From Candidatus Alistipes merdigallinarum (GTDB lineage Bacteria; Bacteroidota; Bacteroidia; Bacteroidales; Rikenellaceae): DNA of 64,000 nucleotides. Location of the stretch: positions 87,707 to 151,706 of the forward strand of contig DWXH01000031.1 in NCBI GenBank assembly GCA_019119305.1, written 5' to 3'. The notes under the pieces were generated by a model. That model made no database searches. It had not been told where the DNA came from and was given only the letters and a program-made list of their open reading frames with translations. The translations under genes and the position numbers were made by a program. This document shows positions 26,521 through 35,781 of this stretch, one piece after another (positions within the stretch are counted from its first letter, which is position 1; the number at the start of each line of letters is the position of its first letter).

Positions 26521-28365
26521 TTACTTCTTTATAACCGACTCGAGCTTCGACAGAATAGCTGCTGCCGAACGATACACTTCGCTCATCTGCCCCGAAGAGG
26601 AGGGCGAGTATTGCGCATACTCACACGTTGTAATCGTATCGATAAAACGTGCGATCTGTTCGGGAGCGACCCCCCGTTTCTGCAACTCTTCGCGGATATT
26701 ATCTTTAGTGAGATTCGAAACCGGAATATTCAACTTATCGCTCATATACCCCCAGAAAGCACGTAACATCTCTTCATAAAACGGCTTTTCTTCCCCGTTC
26801 TCCATATATTGGAGAGCCATTTTCAAACGCTGCAAGGCAACTTTATTTGCTTTCCTGTTGCGAATCAGAATCGTGTTCTGCATATCCTGCAAATGTTTTT
26901 TCAGGAAAACATAACCTCCCGCACAAGCAGCCAGAATCAGCAACAACGCGATAAAATACCAGATACTTCCGAAAAATACATTCCCAATCCGCCGCAATCC
27001 GGGATTATCGAGCCGAATGAACCGGATATCCCGATCGAGAATTTTCAGATCCTCTTTATTGATTCCACTGATAACGCTACCGCCAGAGAGACCTGTCCCC
27101 GTCGAATCCGGGCGGACCTCAACATTGAACACTCCGGTCGACAAGGTCACATATTTCGCCGCTGAGGGATCAAAATAGCTGAACTCCACCGGGCCAATCG
27201 TATAACGTCCTTCCGCCCTCGGAATAAACGGATATTCGAATTGACGATAACCGGTAATTCCGTTCGCATTATGGGTCAGGCTTTCGGTGGTCTTTTTGTT
27301 GTACTGTTCGAACGAAGAGGGCATCTGGATCTCCGGAGCCTGAATCAACGGCAGGTTTCCATTTCCGGAGAGCTTCAGCACAAAATTATTCGACGCATTT
27401 GCCGAGACGCTCTGGTTATCGACATTCCCAGTCATTTGGAACTGGCCGACTGCTCCGTTGAATGAAGCGGGCGCCCCTGCGGGAAAATCCTTTACCGTAA
27501 TGGCGATCGGAGACGACACAAGGTCCTTCCGCACCTCTTGTATCTGCTGCCCTCCGCCAAAAAAGTCATCGAACAACGACTGCGGCCGTTGGGATTGCAC
27601 CACAATCTGTGCAATAGCCGTCAGACTGAACTGTTCGATATGAAGCTGTCCCGATTGCTGTGGGTAAAGCAACACCTCTTTAATTACACGCGAACTATAA
27701 TCCTTCCCATTAAGCGTCTCGCGTTGCCAATCGTATCCGCTGACATCCAGCTCCTGAGTCCAGAAGCCATTGAAAGCGGGAAACTTTATATTTTCGACCC
27801 GGCCAAGCTGTACTCGTGTATAGATTTTGAATACCGCCCGTACCGGTTGCCCTTTATAAACCGTATTGCGGTCAACCGCCACACGTACCAACAAATCGTC
27901 GGCCCCCACTTTGTTTGATGGTACAAACCCGGCATCGGAACTTTGGCTACCTCCATTTCCACTACTCTGGTTTCCTCCGTCAATCACCTCGATATTGATC
28001 GGTTTGGTCGAATAAGTTTTCCCGTCCACCGTTGCCGTAGCCCCTGAGATGGTCGCATTCCCCACGGCATTGGCCTGCAACACATAGGTATATGTATATG
28101 AGGACTTTTTTGTTACATTATTGTTGATGATCGACACCGACGTACCCTCAGAAAGGGTAGGTCCGGCCAACACCTCCACACCGGTAAATGTTGCGGGAGG
28201 CGTAAATTGAGATGGTTTGGCATTGAGCGAAAACTCGATCCGGAAAGCCTCTCCCGAAGCCACGACAGAGGGTGCGTCCACATTGAATTCGACATCTTGC
28301 CCCCGCACGACCGCCGACAGCAGCAGGCACACCGCAACTCCTATATATTTCATCAAACGTAACAT
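26521..28365 (-). CDS. batD: BatD, aerotolerance-operon membrane protein
   Basis: 614 residues; signal peptide (about 1-22), a long run of immunoglobulin-like beta domains opening with NVDAPSVVASGEAFRIEFSL, one membrane helix near residue 475 (FIALLLILAACAGGYVFL), and a cytoplasmic helical tail ending in a VWA-binding-like region. This matches BatD of Bacteroidetes. BatA, BatB and BatC usually precede it, but here the next gene upstream is divergent, so the cluster starts at batD. An ATG four codons in (28353) is an alternative start. Confidence 0.92.
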   Translation of the reverse strand: MLRLMKYIGVAVCLLLSAVVRGQDVEFNVDAPSVVASGEAFRIEFSLNAKPSQFTPPATFTGVEVLAGPTLSEGTSVSIINNNVTKKSSYTYTYVLQANAVGNATISGATATVDGKTYSTKPINIEVIDGGNQSSGNGGSQSSDAGFVPSNKVGADDLLVRVAVDRNTVYKGQPVRAVFKIYTRVQLGRVENIKFPAFNGFWTQELDVSGYDWQRETLNGKDYSSRVIKEVLLYPQQSGQLHIEQFSLTAIAQIVVQSQRPQSLFDDFFGGGQQIQEVRKDLVSSPIAITVKDFPAGAPASFNGAVGQFQMTGNVDNQSVSANASNNFVLKLSGNGNLPLIQAPEIQMPSSFEQYNKKTTESLTHNANGITGYRQFEYPFIPRAEGRYTIGPVEFSYFDPSAAKYVTLSTGVFNVEVRPDSTGTGLSGGSVISGINKEDLKILDRDIRFIRLDNPGLRRIGNVFFGSIWYFIALLLILAACAGGYVFLKKHLQDMQNTILIRNRKANKVALQRLKMALQYMENGEEKPFYEEMLRAFWGYMSDKLNIPVSNLTKDNIREELQKRGVAPEQIARFIDTITTCEYAQYSPSSSGQMSEVYRSAAAILSKLESVIKK

Positions 28366-28389
28366 ATCCTAATAAAATCAATTCGTCCG

Positions 28390-28420
28390 CAAAAATAACT
28401 GTTTTTATAATATTGTGAAA
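28390..28420 (-). promoter_or_regulatory. Candidate promoter of batD-batE-recR
   Basis: Minus strand TTTC (28417-28420), 19 bp, TATTTTTG (28390-28397), 24 bp before the batD ATG. Confidence 0.5.
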
Positions 28421-28509
28421 CAGATAACTGACATTTAAACCCGGCTGTCATAATAAAACGGCATTCGTGATCCGCATATTGTCCCACAAATCGAAAAACG
28501 CGAAAAGGA

Positions 28510-28541
28510 TTTGCACAAACCCCTTTTTCTTTCTAATTTTG
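28510..28541 (+). promoter_or_regulatory. Promoter of the tandem lipoprotein genes
   Basis: TTTG (28510-28513), 20 bp, TAATTTTG (28534-28541). Transcription would start near 28548, which rules out the ATG at 28511 and supports 28583. Confidence 0.7.
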
Positions 28542-28582
28542 AAGACAGACATCCCGTCTCGGACACAATAAACTCATGGCTC

Positions 28583-29407
28583 ATGACAAAGGGTCGATTG
28601 CTTTTTCTCCTCTTATCGGTCGGCATCTATATCGGATGCGCGAACCCGTTTGCAAGAAAGAGCGACACCCTGACTTCGGATTCGATCCTCCGCCTCGACA
28701 GCCTGCTTCCTTATGAACTTACCGAACCGGTTTACACGTCAACCGATTCGCTGCGGTTACAGTTGCACGGAGCACTCTACGAAGCCCCAGACCCGAACGA
28801 TTCAATCTCTCTGCTCCAAATCGAACACAACATTTATGCCGGAGACACACTCCCGTGTTACCGCTATATCGAACACAATCGCGCCCATCCGGTTTACCGA
28901 TGGTTCGAGAACGACTCGCTCAAAAAACGCCTTCCGCAAAGCAACCCACAGACCGGAACAGTTCCTCCGGTCCCCGGCACAGGCAGTGTCTTATCTCTGC
29001 CTGCCGGTATAGACTCCTCCGCATGGGCAACCTATAAGGGTTTCTGGATCCCGGTTTATAGATACCCCGAACGGGAGGGATACTACATCGACTTCCCGAA
29101 CCGGAGAACCGAATTCTGGCAAATTGCGGATTCAACCTACACTCATTTCGACGGTTCTAAGTGCGAATGCCGCACGATGCAGGAGCTCAAAGCCGACTCA
29201 TCCGGCAACTTCCGGATCCGCGTAGCAGATGAACAGATCGATTTCCGACTGATCGACGAACGGTGCACTCTGTACAGGAAAACCACAAACAACCAGTTTC
29301 CCTATTACGTGATCCCGGCCGCAAATGTCCGCATGTTCGACATGATCCGATACGCCACCCCGTCCCGTCATGCGATCGAAGGATTCGAAAAGGTCCGAGA
29401 AGAATAA
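28583..29407 (+). CDS. Uncharacterised lipoprotein, first of a tandem pair
   Basis: 274 residues from the ATG at 28583. The lipobox GIYIGC places the lipid cysteine at residue 20. No family is recognised. The middle contains YIEHNRAHPVYRWFENDSLK and YKGFWIPVYRYPEREGYYID, which recur in the next gene in diverged form, so the two are paralogues from an old duplication. The Asp-Ser-rich segment after the lipobox looks like a surface tether. Likely outer membrane or periplasmic. The final 14 bp before the second gene suggest co-transcription. Confidence 0.8.
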   Translation: MTKGRLLFLLLSVGIYIGCANPFARKSDTLTSDSILRLDSLLPYELTEPVYTSTDSLRLQLHGALYEAPDPNDSISLLQIEHNIYAGDTLPCYRYIEHNRAHPVYRWFENDSLKKRLPQSNPQTGTVPPVPGTGSVLSLPAGIDSSAWATYKGFWIPVYRYPEREGYYIDFPNRRTEFWQIADSTYTHFDGSKCECRTMQELKADSSGNFRIRVADEQIDFRLIDERCTLYRKTTNNQFPYYVIPAANVRMFDMIRYATPSRHAIEGFEKVREE

Positions 29408-29420
29408 ACTCCGCTACGAC

Positions 29421-30290
29421 ATGAAACGATTACTCCATATTCCATTGTTATTCACCCTGCTGCTGTCCGGTTGCCAACAGATCGAGACATGGTTCGCACG
29501 GATCGTTCATCCGCAGAGAGACTCCGCTGCCGTTATCGATTCTGCGGCTTTAGCACGCAGGGAGGCAATCCGGGCAGCGGAGCTTGCTTTCAAACAAGCC
29601 GTAACAGACTCTATACGGAACCAACCGGGCGGAACTTTCAACGACTATCCGACACCTCCTACCCCATTCGATTCAATCACGGTAATCCAGACTCAATACG
29701 GGGAAAAAGGAGGTGCACCGTTCCGCCAATACACCTACATCGACCACAGCCGTGCTTCATCCGCCCAACGGTGGTTCAGCGCCGATTCGTTGCGAAAACG
29801 GTTCGAACGTTTCATGACCGAGGAGGGCGGCGGGAAAATCGCCTACGAACGTGCCTTGCAACGGTGCCTCGCCCGCCAGGTCGAAACGCACATCGACTCC
29901 TCGATCACCCGCTACACCGGTTTCTGGATCCATGTATACCCACACGACGGAAAGTTCTATCTGGAAGACGATCCCGAATGGAAATATGCCTGGCATCTGA
30001 ACGACTCGCTGTATATGAATCTGACCAAAAGCGGCCCCCGTCCGGTGCGCATCGTTTCGTTCAAGGAGCTCGACAACGGCGGATTTTCATTCCAGACGAC
30101 CGAAGAGAAGATGGTCTTTACCCCGGTAAAGGGATACCGGGACCTGTACCGCATGACCCTCGACGGTATTTTTTACAAGCAGATGGGGTATGCCGTTCCG
30201 GCCGACACCTACTTCCGATACGACATCATCCGCTATACGGGCAATACTCCCGATCATTTCATCCCCATCGAGAAGGAAGATGAGCAATAA
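29421..30290 (+). CDS. Uncharacterised lipoprotein, second of a tandem pair
   Basis: 289 residues from the ATG at 29421, with signal peptide and lipobox LLLSGC (Cys at residue 18). It shares with its upstream neighbour the blocks YIDHSRASSAQRWFSADSLR and YTGFWIHVYPHDGKFYLEDD, and an Asp-Ser-containing C-terminal domain that ends in a similar YFRYDIIRYT strand. Function unknown. It is followed at once by a perfect 20-bp hairpin. Confidence 0.8.
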   Translation: MKRLLHIPLLFTLLLSGCQQIETWFARIVHPQRDSAAVIDSAALARREAIRAAELAFKQAVTDSIRNQPGGTFNDYPTPPTPFDSITVIQTQYGEKGGAPFRQYTYIDHSRASSAQRWFSADSLRKRFERFMTEEGGGKIAYERALQRCLARQVETHIDSSITRYTGFWIHVYPHDGKFYLEDDPEWKYAWHLNDSLYMNLTKSGPRPVRIVSFKELDNGGFSFQTTEEKMVFTPVKGYRDLYRMTLDGIFYKQMGYAVPADTYFRYDIIRYTGNTPDHFIPIEKEDEQ

Positions 30291-30292
30291 AC

Positions 30293-30336
30293 AGATTTGA
30301 GGGGGTGCATATCCGAATATGCACCCCCTCAAATCT
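30293..30336. terminator. Perfect 20-bp inverted repeat between convergent genes
   Basis: AGATTTGAGGGGGTGCATAT (30293-30312) and its exact reverse complement (30317-30336) around CCGA. It starts 2 bp after the stop codon of the second lipoprotein and lies 74 bp from the end of the convergent fumarase gene. No T run on either strand; a bidirectional terminator is the simplest reading. Confidence 0.55.
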
Positions 30337-30410
30337 ATATCGAAGAGCCCGTCCGATCCGATTCCGCCCGACCGGCGCAATCCGAACCCGACGCCTCGAT
30401 AGTTCAGAAA

Positions 30411-32021
30411 TTACTTCTTGAATTCAGCAAAGAAGTCGTTGCCCTTGTCGTCCACAATGATGAATGCAGGGAAGTTTTCCACATAGATCTTGCGCACCGC
30501 TTCCATACCCAATTCAGGGAAGTCGACCACTTCGACACTCTTAATACTGTTTTTCGCCAATACGGCAGCAGGACCTCCGATCGACCCGAGATAGAAACCG
30601 CCGTGCTTCTTGCAGGCATCGGTCACCGCCTGACTGCGGTTTCCTTTGGCCACCATAACCAACGATGCTCCATGATCCTGGAACAGGTCGACATAGGGGT
30701 CCATACGTCCTGCCGTAGTCGGGCCGAAACTTCCCGAAGCCATACCCTGCGGCGTCTTGGCCGGTCCGGCGTAATAAATCGGATGTTTTTTGAAATATTC
30801 CGGCATCGGCTTGCCTTCATCGATCATCTGTTTGATGCGGGCATGTGCAATATCGCGAGCCACGATCAGGGTTCCCTTCAGATTCAACCGAGTCTTCACC
30901 GGATATTTTGTCAGAATTTCACGCACCTTGTCGATTCCCTCATCGAGATCGATCTCTACGGGCGGCTGCATGTTCGGTGCACATTTCGGCAAGAAGCGTG
31001 CGGGGTTCTTCTCCAGTTGTTCGAGGAAAATACCCTCTTCTGTAATTTTCGCCTTGATGTTCCGGTCGGCACTGCAACTAACCCCGAGTCCGACAGGACA
31101 TGAGGCTGCATGACGCGGCAGACGGATCACCCGTACATCGTGTACCAGATATTTTCCACCAAATTGTGCGCCGACTCCGCTCTCACGGCAAATTTTCAAT
31201 ACCTTTTCTTCCCATTCGAGATCGCGGAACGCCCGGCCGCCCTCATTTCCGGAAGTGGGCAGTTGGTCGAGGTATCCGGCCGAAGCCTTTTTCACCGTAG
31301 CGAGATTCATCTCTGCCGACGTACCGCCGATCACCAGCGCCAAATGGTACGGAGGACATGCCGATGTTCCCAGATCCATGATGTGGGTCCTGATAAATTT
31401 GGTCAGCGACTCCTCGTTGAGCAGCGCTTTGGTCTGTTGATAGAGGAACGTTTTGTTGGCCGAACCGCCTCCCTTTGTAATAAACAGGAAGCTGTATTGA
31501 TTCCCCTGCGTAGCATACAGATCGATCTGAGCCGGCAGGTTCGTGCCCGTATTTTTCTCCTCGGTCATGGTGAACGGAACAACCTGTGAGTACCGCAGAT
31601 TCCGTTTGCGGTATGTCTCATAAACCCCTTTCGACAGAGCTTCGGCATCGTTGGCTCCGGTATAAACGTCCTCGCCTTTCTTTCCGATCACGATCGCCGT
31701 TCCGGTATCCTGACAAGTAGGCAGCTCCCCATCTGCCGCTACAACCTGATTCAGCAACATGGTATAGGCAACGAACTTGTCGTTATCAGTCGCTTCAGGA
31801 TCCTTCAGAATGTCGGCCAGTTTCTGTAAATGGGCCGAACGCAGATAGAACGACACATCGGCGAAAGCCTCTTCGGCCAGAAACTCCAACCCTTTAGGGT
31901 CTATCTTCAAAATTTTACGGCCGTCACACTCGACCACTCGAACATAATCTTTTGTAAGCAGGCGATACTCCGTAGTATCTTCTGAGAGCGGGAAAGGCTC
32001 CTGATAAATAAACTCAGCCAT
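30411..32021 (-). CDS. Class I fumarate hydratase (iron-sulfur type)
   Basis: 536 residues, close to the length of FumA/FumB-type single-chain enzymes. It carries [17 protein letters not shown], the tartrate dehydratase alpha/beta arrangement, [28 protein letters not shown] and a C-terminal beta-subunit part with [15 protein letters not shown] and [19 protein letters not shown]. These cysteines hold a 4Fe-4S cluster. It interconverts fumarate and malate; in a fermenting gut anaerobe this feeds the succinate branch. Monocistronic. Confidence 0.95.
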   Translation of the reverse strand: MAEFIYQEPFPLSEDTTEYRLLTKDYVRVVECDGRKILKIDPKGLEFLAEEAFADVSFYLRSAHLQKLADILKDPEATDNDKFVAYTMLLNQVVAADGELPTCQDTGTAIVIGKKGEDVYTGANDAEALSKGVYETYRKRNLRYSQVVPFTMTEEKNTGTNLPAQIDLYATQGNQYSFLFITKGGGSANKTFLYQQTKALLNEESLTKFIRTHIMDLGTSACPPYHLALVIGGTSAEMNLATVKKASAGYLDQLPTSGNEGGRAFRDLEWEEKVLKICRESGVGAQFGGKYLVHDVRVIRLPRHAASCPVGLGVSCSADRNIKAKITEEGIFLEQLEKNPARFLPKCAPNMQPPVEIDLDEGIDKVREILTKYPVKTRLNLKGTLIVARDIAHARIKQMIDEGKPMPEYFKKHPIYYAGPAKTPQGMASGSFGPTTAGRMDPYVDLFQDHGASLVMVAKGNRSQAVTDACKKHGGFYLGSIGGPAAVLAKNSIKSVEVVDFPELGMEAVRKIYVENFPAFIIVDDKGNDFFAEFKK

Positions 32022-32061
32022 AACGTTTATAGATTCGTTTAACGATAAGATTTCGATTCCA

Positions 32062-32069
32062 CAAAGATA
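32062..32069 (-). promoter_or_regulatory. Candidate -7 element of the fumarase gene
   Basis: Minus strand TATCTTTG, 40 bp before the ATG at 32021; no clean TTTG at -33. The 326-bp gap 32022-32347 otherwise holds only this and the promoter of rpsF at its right end. Confidence 0.5.
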
Positions 32070-32281
32070 AGAATTGTTTCGGAATGTGCGCCCCTAAAAA
32101 TGGAATAACGGGGGGCGCTGTAAGAATAAACTAAAAAGGAACAATATCACCGATACTTCTTTCTGCCGGAAAATCCGGGTCACCGACCGCTTCGAAACGA
32201 CCGATTAAAGAGCATAAAAACGATATTTTCGCCGGTAAACACCTCCGGCCGACTCATTATCCAAGAAAATTCGAGAGAAAA

Positions 32282-32312
32282 ATTGCTGATTCATCATTTT
32301 TTATTACCTTTG
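32282..32312 (+). promoter_or_regulatory. Promoter of the rpsF-rpsR-rplI operon
   Basis: ATTG (32282-32285), 19 bp, TACCTTTG (32305-32312), about 35 bp before the rpsF ATG. Confidence 0.6.
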
Positions 32313-32347
32313 CGGCACATTTTACAAAAATTAAAACGACAAACGTT

Positions 32348-32689
32348 ATGAATCATTACGAAACCGTTTTCATTGCTACACCGGTTCTCTCTGATGTTCA
32401 GACCAAAGAGCTGTTTAGCAAATTCCAAGGTGTCATCACCGAGAACGGCGGTCAGATCGTGAGCGGCGAAGAGTGGGGACTCAAAAAGCTCGCTTATCCG
32501 ATCCAGAAAAAGACCACCGGCTTTTATTTCCTGATCGAATTCGAGGGCGAAGGCAACCTTGTCGACATTCTCGAAACCCAGTACCGTCGTGACGAACGCG
32601 TCATCCGTTTCCTAACCTTCAAGATGGACAAGTACGCTGTCGAGTACGCAGAAAAACGTAGAAACAAATACAAATCAAAACAGGAGTAA
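32348..32689 (+). CDS. rpsF: 30S ribosomal protein S6
   Basis: 113 residues, opening [18 protein letters not shown], the S6 start, with [23 protein letters not shown]. First gene of the compact S6-S18-L9 operon (gaps 5 and 21 bp). As in Bacteroidetes generally, no ssb or priB lies between S6 and S18. Confidence 0.97.
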   Translation: MNHYETVFIATPVLSDVQTKELFSKFQGVITENGGQIVSGEEWGLKKLAYPIQKKTTGFYFLIEFEGEGNLVDILETQYRRDERVIRFLTFKMDKYAVEYAEKRRNKYKSKQE

Positions 32690-32694
32690 CAGCC

Positions 32695-32964
32695 ATGGCA
32701 CAAAGTCAATCCGAAATCAGATATCTGAATCCTCCTACCGTAGAGGTTAAAAAGAAAAAATATTGCCGTTTCAAAAAAGCCGGCATCAAATATGTCGATT
32801 ACAAAGACGCCGAATTCCTGAAGAAATTCCTTAACGAACAGGGTAAAATCCTGCCCCGCCGTCTGACCGGAACCTCTCAGAAATTCCAGAAGAAAGTAGC
32901 TACCGCCGTAAAACGTGCCCGCCACCTGGCGCTGCTGCCTTTCGTTACCGATATGTTCAAATAA
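32695..32964 (+). CDS. rpsR: 30S ribosomal protein S18
   Basis: 89 residues; core [21 protein letters not shown] and [20 protein letters not shown] with the RHLALLPF tail typical of S18. Confidence 0.97.
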   Translation: MAQSQSEIRYLNPPTVEVKKKKYCRFKKAGIKYVDYKDAEFLKKFLNEQGKILPRRLTGTSQKFQKKVATAVKRARHLALLPFVTDMFK

Positions 32965-32985
32965 TCTTAAACCGGAGGAAAAATC

Positions 32986-33426
32986 ATGCAAGTAATTCTT
33001 ATCAAAGACGTCGAGAACTTGGGTTATGCCAACGACATCGTTGAAGTTCGCCCCGGTTACGCCAATAACTACCTGATCCCTCAGGGATTCGCAAAAAGCG
33101 CTACGGCTTCTGCCCGCAAGGTTTTGGCAGAGAATCTGAAACAACAGGCCCATAAAGAGGCCAAGTTAGTTGCCGATGCAGAGGCCCTGGCCGCACGACT
33201 CGCCGAAACCGTATTGAAAATTACGGCAAAAGCTGAAGAGGGCCGTATTTTCGGTTCGGTTACCGCCGCACATTTGGCAGAGGCTCTTGGAGCTCAGGGA
33301 ATCGAAGTGGATCGCAAAAGCATCAGCGTAGATCCAGTAAAGACAATCGGCGCTTACGAAGCCACTGTAAAGATTTACAAAGGCATCGGTGCTACGATCA
33401 AATTCGAAGTGGTTGCTGAAGAGTAA
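32986..33426 (+). CDS. rplI: 50S ribosomal protein L9
   Basis: 146 residues; the N domain has VILIKDVENLGYANDIVEV and RPGYANNYLIPQGFA, and the helix and C domain follow. The normal L9 length. Confidence 0.97.
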   Translation: MQVILIKDVENLGYANDIVEVRPGYANNYLIPQGFAKSATASARKVLAENLKQQAHKEAKLVADAEALAARLAETVLKITAKAEEGRIFGSVTAAHLAEALGAQGIEVDRKSISVDPVKTIGAYEATVKIYKGIGATIKFEVVAEE

Positions 33427-33444
33427 TATTTTTACTACAATCAT

Positions 33445-33478
33445 AAAAAAAGAGCTGAAAATTTTCAGCTCTTTTTTT
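33445..33478 (+). terminator. Terminator of the ribosomal-protein operon (symmetric)
   Basis: AAAAAAAGAGCTGAAAA pairs with TTTTCAGCTCTTTTTTT. The symmetric A and T runs let it work for both strands; it separates the operon from the convergent gene at 33567-34619. Confidence 0.88.
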
Positions 33479-33566
33479 ATTGGAATATTGGGAGGAAGGG
33501 CTGGGCCCATTTCCTTCAATCCGAATTCACATGAGGCATACGACACACCGCCCCGAAACCGAAGTT

Positions 33567-34619
33567 CTACTGCTCTTCCGACAAACGGACGATCTTCGAG
33601 CAAGCCGTACTATCGGCGGGTTCCCAAGCCAACTCCTGAATATAGGTTCCCCACAAATCGGCCGCTCCCCAACCCATGCCCGGAGTCGAGGCTATATGCG
33701 CACAACCGATATAATATTTCCCATCCTCTTGCACAATTTCGGGGGCATGTCCGTTCATCTCGCAAATTTTATTCTGTTCGGCATCTCCGAAATTGAACGG
33801 ATCCTCCGATACGTACAACGCAACACGGGCATAATCAAATCCCGAAACGAACAAATAATATAACCCGTCCTTGTAGAGTACAAACGGTGATTCGGGCGAA
33901 ACGAATTCAGAAGTCGGCGCAGGCGTCGTCATCACGACAACGGGATCAGACCAATGCAGCACATCTTCGGAGGTCCGGGCCAAAATCGCACGGGGCGCAT
34001 TGTCCGCGTAATACATAATGTATTTCCCCAGATGCTCATCGAAAAAGATGCATGCATCGCGCGGCACCGCTCCCTCAAACACTATATTCTCTATACCGGG
34101 GACCGACTCGCATTCGTCGTAAATATTGCAGTTCTGCCACTCTTCCAAATCGGGTCCCTGAGCCACAAGCACCCGCATGCTGTTCAACATGGCGGTCGTA
34201 TCCAGCCCCATCCCGTGATGATAATACATATAGGCTTCATCGCCCTGCGGAGACCAGATGGCAAAAGGGGCCCACATCCGGACGATCGAATCGGGACTTA
34301 CGATATCGTCATAAAGTACCCATCCTCCGGTCAACGAATCACTTATAGCATGGTACAACGTATTCCCCTGCTTGTGAATCCCGATCATGTGCCACCTCGG
34401 TGCAGCCATCTTATCCTTGATCAACAAAAAATCGCTATAAAAAACCGGAGGAACCGTATCCGTTCCAAGCACTCGATTCTCAGCAGACCATGGCTCGCTC
34501 AAACGGGGAATTAAAACGGTCTGATCCTTTTCTGTACGGTCACACGACAAGATTCCGACCGTACTGATAAATCCCATAATCGCATAAATGCCGATCCGAA
34601 AAACGATTCTCTTTTTCAT
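33567..34619 (-). CDS. Beta-propeller lipoprotein, GH43/GH32-like
   Basis: 350 residues from the ATG at 34619; lipobox STVGILSC. Repeated blade motifs (MWAPFAIWS, RDACIFFDEHLGKYIMYY, SPESPFVLYKDGLYYLFVSG, HAPEIVQEDGKYYIGCAHI) are those of the five-bladed GH43/GH32 superfamily. The acids seen in the blades could form an active site, but the first catalytic Asp is not obvious, so activity is uncertain. Likely an outer-membrane-bound arabinan-, xylan- or fructan-type enzyme or a non-catalytic relative. Stands alone. Confidence 0.72.
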   Translation of the reverse strand: MKKRIVFRIGIYAIMGFISTVGILSCDRTEKDQTVLIPRLSEPWSAENRVLGTDTVPPVFYSDFLLIKDKMAAPRWHMIGIHKQGNTLYHAISDSLTGGWVLYDDIVSPDSIVRMWAPFAIWSPQGDEAYMYYHHGMGLDTTAMLNSMRVLVAQGPDLEEWQNCNIYDECESVPGIENIVFEGAVPRDACIFFDEHLGKYIMYYADNAPRAILARTSEDVLHWSDPVVVMTTPAPTSEFVSPESPFVLYKDGLYYLFVSGFDYARVALYVSEDPFNFGDAEQNKICEMNGHAPEIVQEDGKYYIGCAHIASTPGMGWGAADLWGTYIQELAWEPADSTACSKIVRLSEEQ

Positions 34620-34702
34620 AAGCCCATACAATTTATATGTTTAGACAACGGTGTCTCAATCCCTTGCACACCCCCCGATCGAGTTCGACTCTTTGTTTAT
34701 CC

Positions 34703-35632
34703 CTACTGGGTACACATATTGCGTTTATATCCGGGGAAATCCCGCCACGCGTCCACACAAAACTGTTTGAAACGGTTACACAACCGACTGTTATGCCCGT
34801 GTCGCGAGACAAAGCTGAAATTCCGCGTTACCGAAAAATCACAAATATCGATCACCCGAAGCATGTTGTGCCGCAACTCCTCCAGCACGGCATGAATCGA
34901 CACAAACGCCACCGTTTCCGAACCGTACAAATAGTGCTTGATGCTTTCGGTACTGCCCAGCTGCATTTCGACCGACAACGACCGCATCGGAATCCGCCGG
35001 GCGGCAAGAGCCTGTTCCAGAACCTCGAGCGTTCCGGAACCGGCCTCACGGATCACCAACGGCAATTTCGCCAACTCGGAAACAGTAACCTCCTCCTGCT
35101 GAATCGACCGATTGCCTGCTGCCGTAACCAATACCAACTCATCCTCCATAAAGGGTTCGTAATGCAACTGCGGATCTCTCGCCATACCCTCGATCAATCC
35201 GAAGTCAAGCCGTTCCTCGGCCACCATCCGTTCGATCTGTTTGGTATTGTCGTCCGTCAACATCACTCCGATCCGAGGGAAACGGTTCTTGAACCGTGAC
35301 AAAACAGCCGGCAACAGATATTGCGCAATTGTCGTACTGGCCCCTATATGCAACTCGCCGACCGACTCTGCGGTTTCCTCTCCGAAAGCATCGTTCAGGT
35401 CGGAATAGAGGGCCAATATCCGCCGTGCATACCCGAGCAACACCTCCCCTTCGGAGGTCAGAAACACCGTATTGCTCCGCCGCACGAATAAAGGAACCCC
35501 CAACTGGCGCTCCAATTCGTTGATGTGTTTCGTGACTGCCGGCTGCGAAATAAACAGCTCCTCCGCAGCACGTGTAAAACTCAGCCTTTCGGCAGCCACA
35601 CGGAACACTTTCAAACGAAAATCGGTCACCAT
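34703..35632 (-). CDS. LysR-family transcriptional regulator
   Basis: 309 residues, N-terminal winged helix (FRLKVFRVAAERLSFTRAAE, then LFISQPAVTKHINELERQLG) and a C-terminal ligand-binding domain with the usual hinge. No divergent partner gene is next to it, so its target cannot be named from context; CysB/Cbl-like and stress-type LysR proteins remain possible. Confidence 0.92.
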   Translation of the reverse strand: MVTDFRLKVFRVAAERLSFTRAAEELFISQPAVTKHINELERQLGVPLFVRRSNTVFLTSEGEVLLGYARRILALYSDLNDAFGEETAESVGELHIGASTTIAQYLLPAVLSRFKNRFPRIGVMLTDDNTKQIERMVAEERLDFGLIEGMARDPQLHYEPFMEDELVLVTAAGNRSIQQEEVTVSELAKLPLVIREAGSGTLEVLEQALAARRIPMRSLSVEMQLGSTESIKHYLYGSETVAFVSIHAVLEELRHNMLRVIDICDFSVTRNFSFVSRHGHNSRLCNRFKQFCVDAWRDFPGYKRNMCTQ

Positions 35633-35781
35633 CTACTATCGCTTACTCTAAAATTACTTTTTTTCGGACATGGACTCAGCCCGAGAAGACAAGGTATGAA
35701 TCCTCACGAGGAGAAAAAAAGGGTTCTCTGACAAACAACTATTCCTTCCCCATGCAAGACCGACACCCCCTTTCCTAAAAT

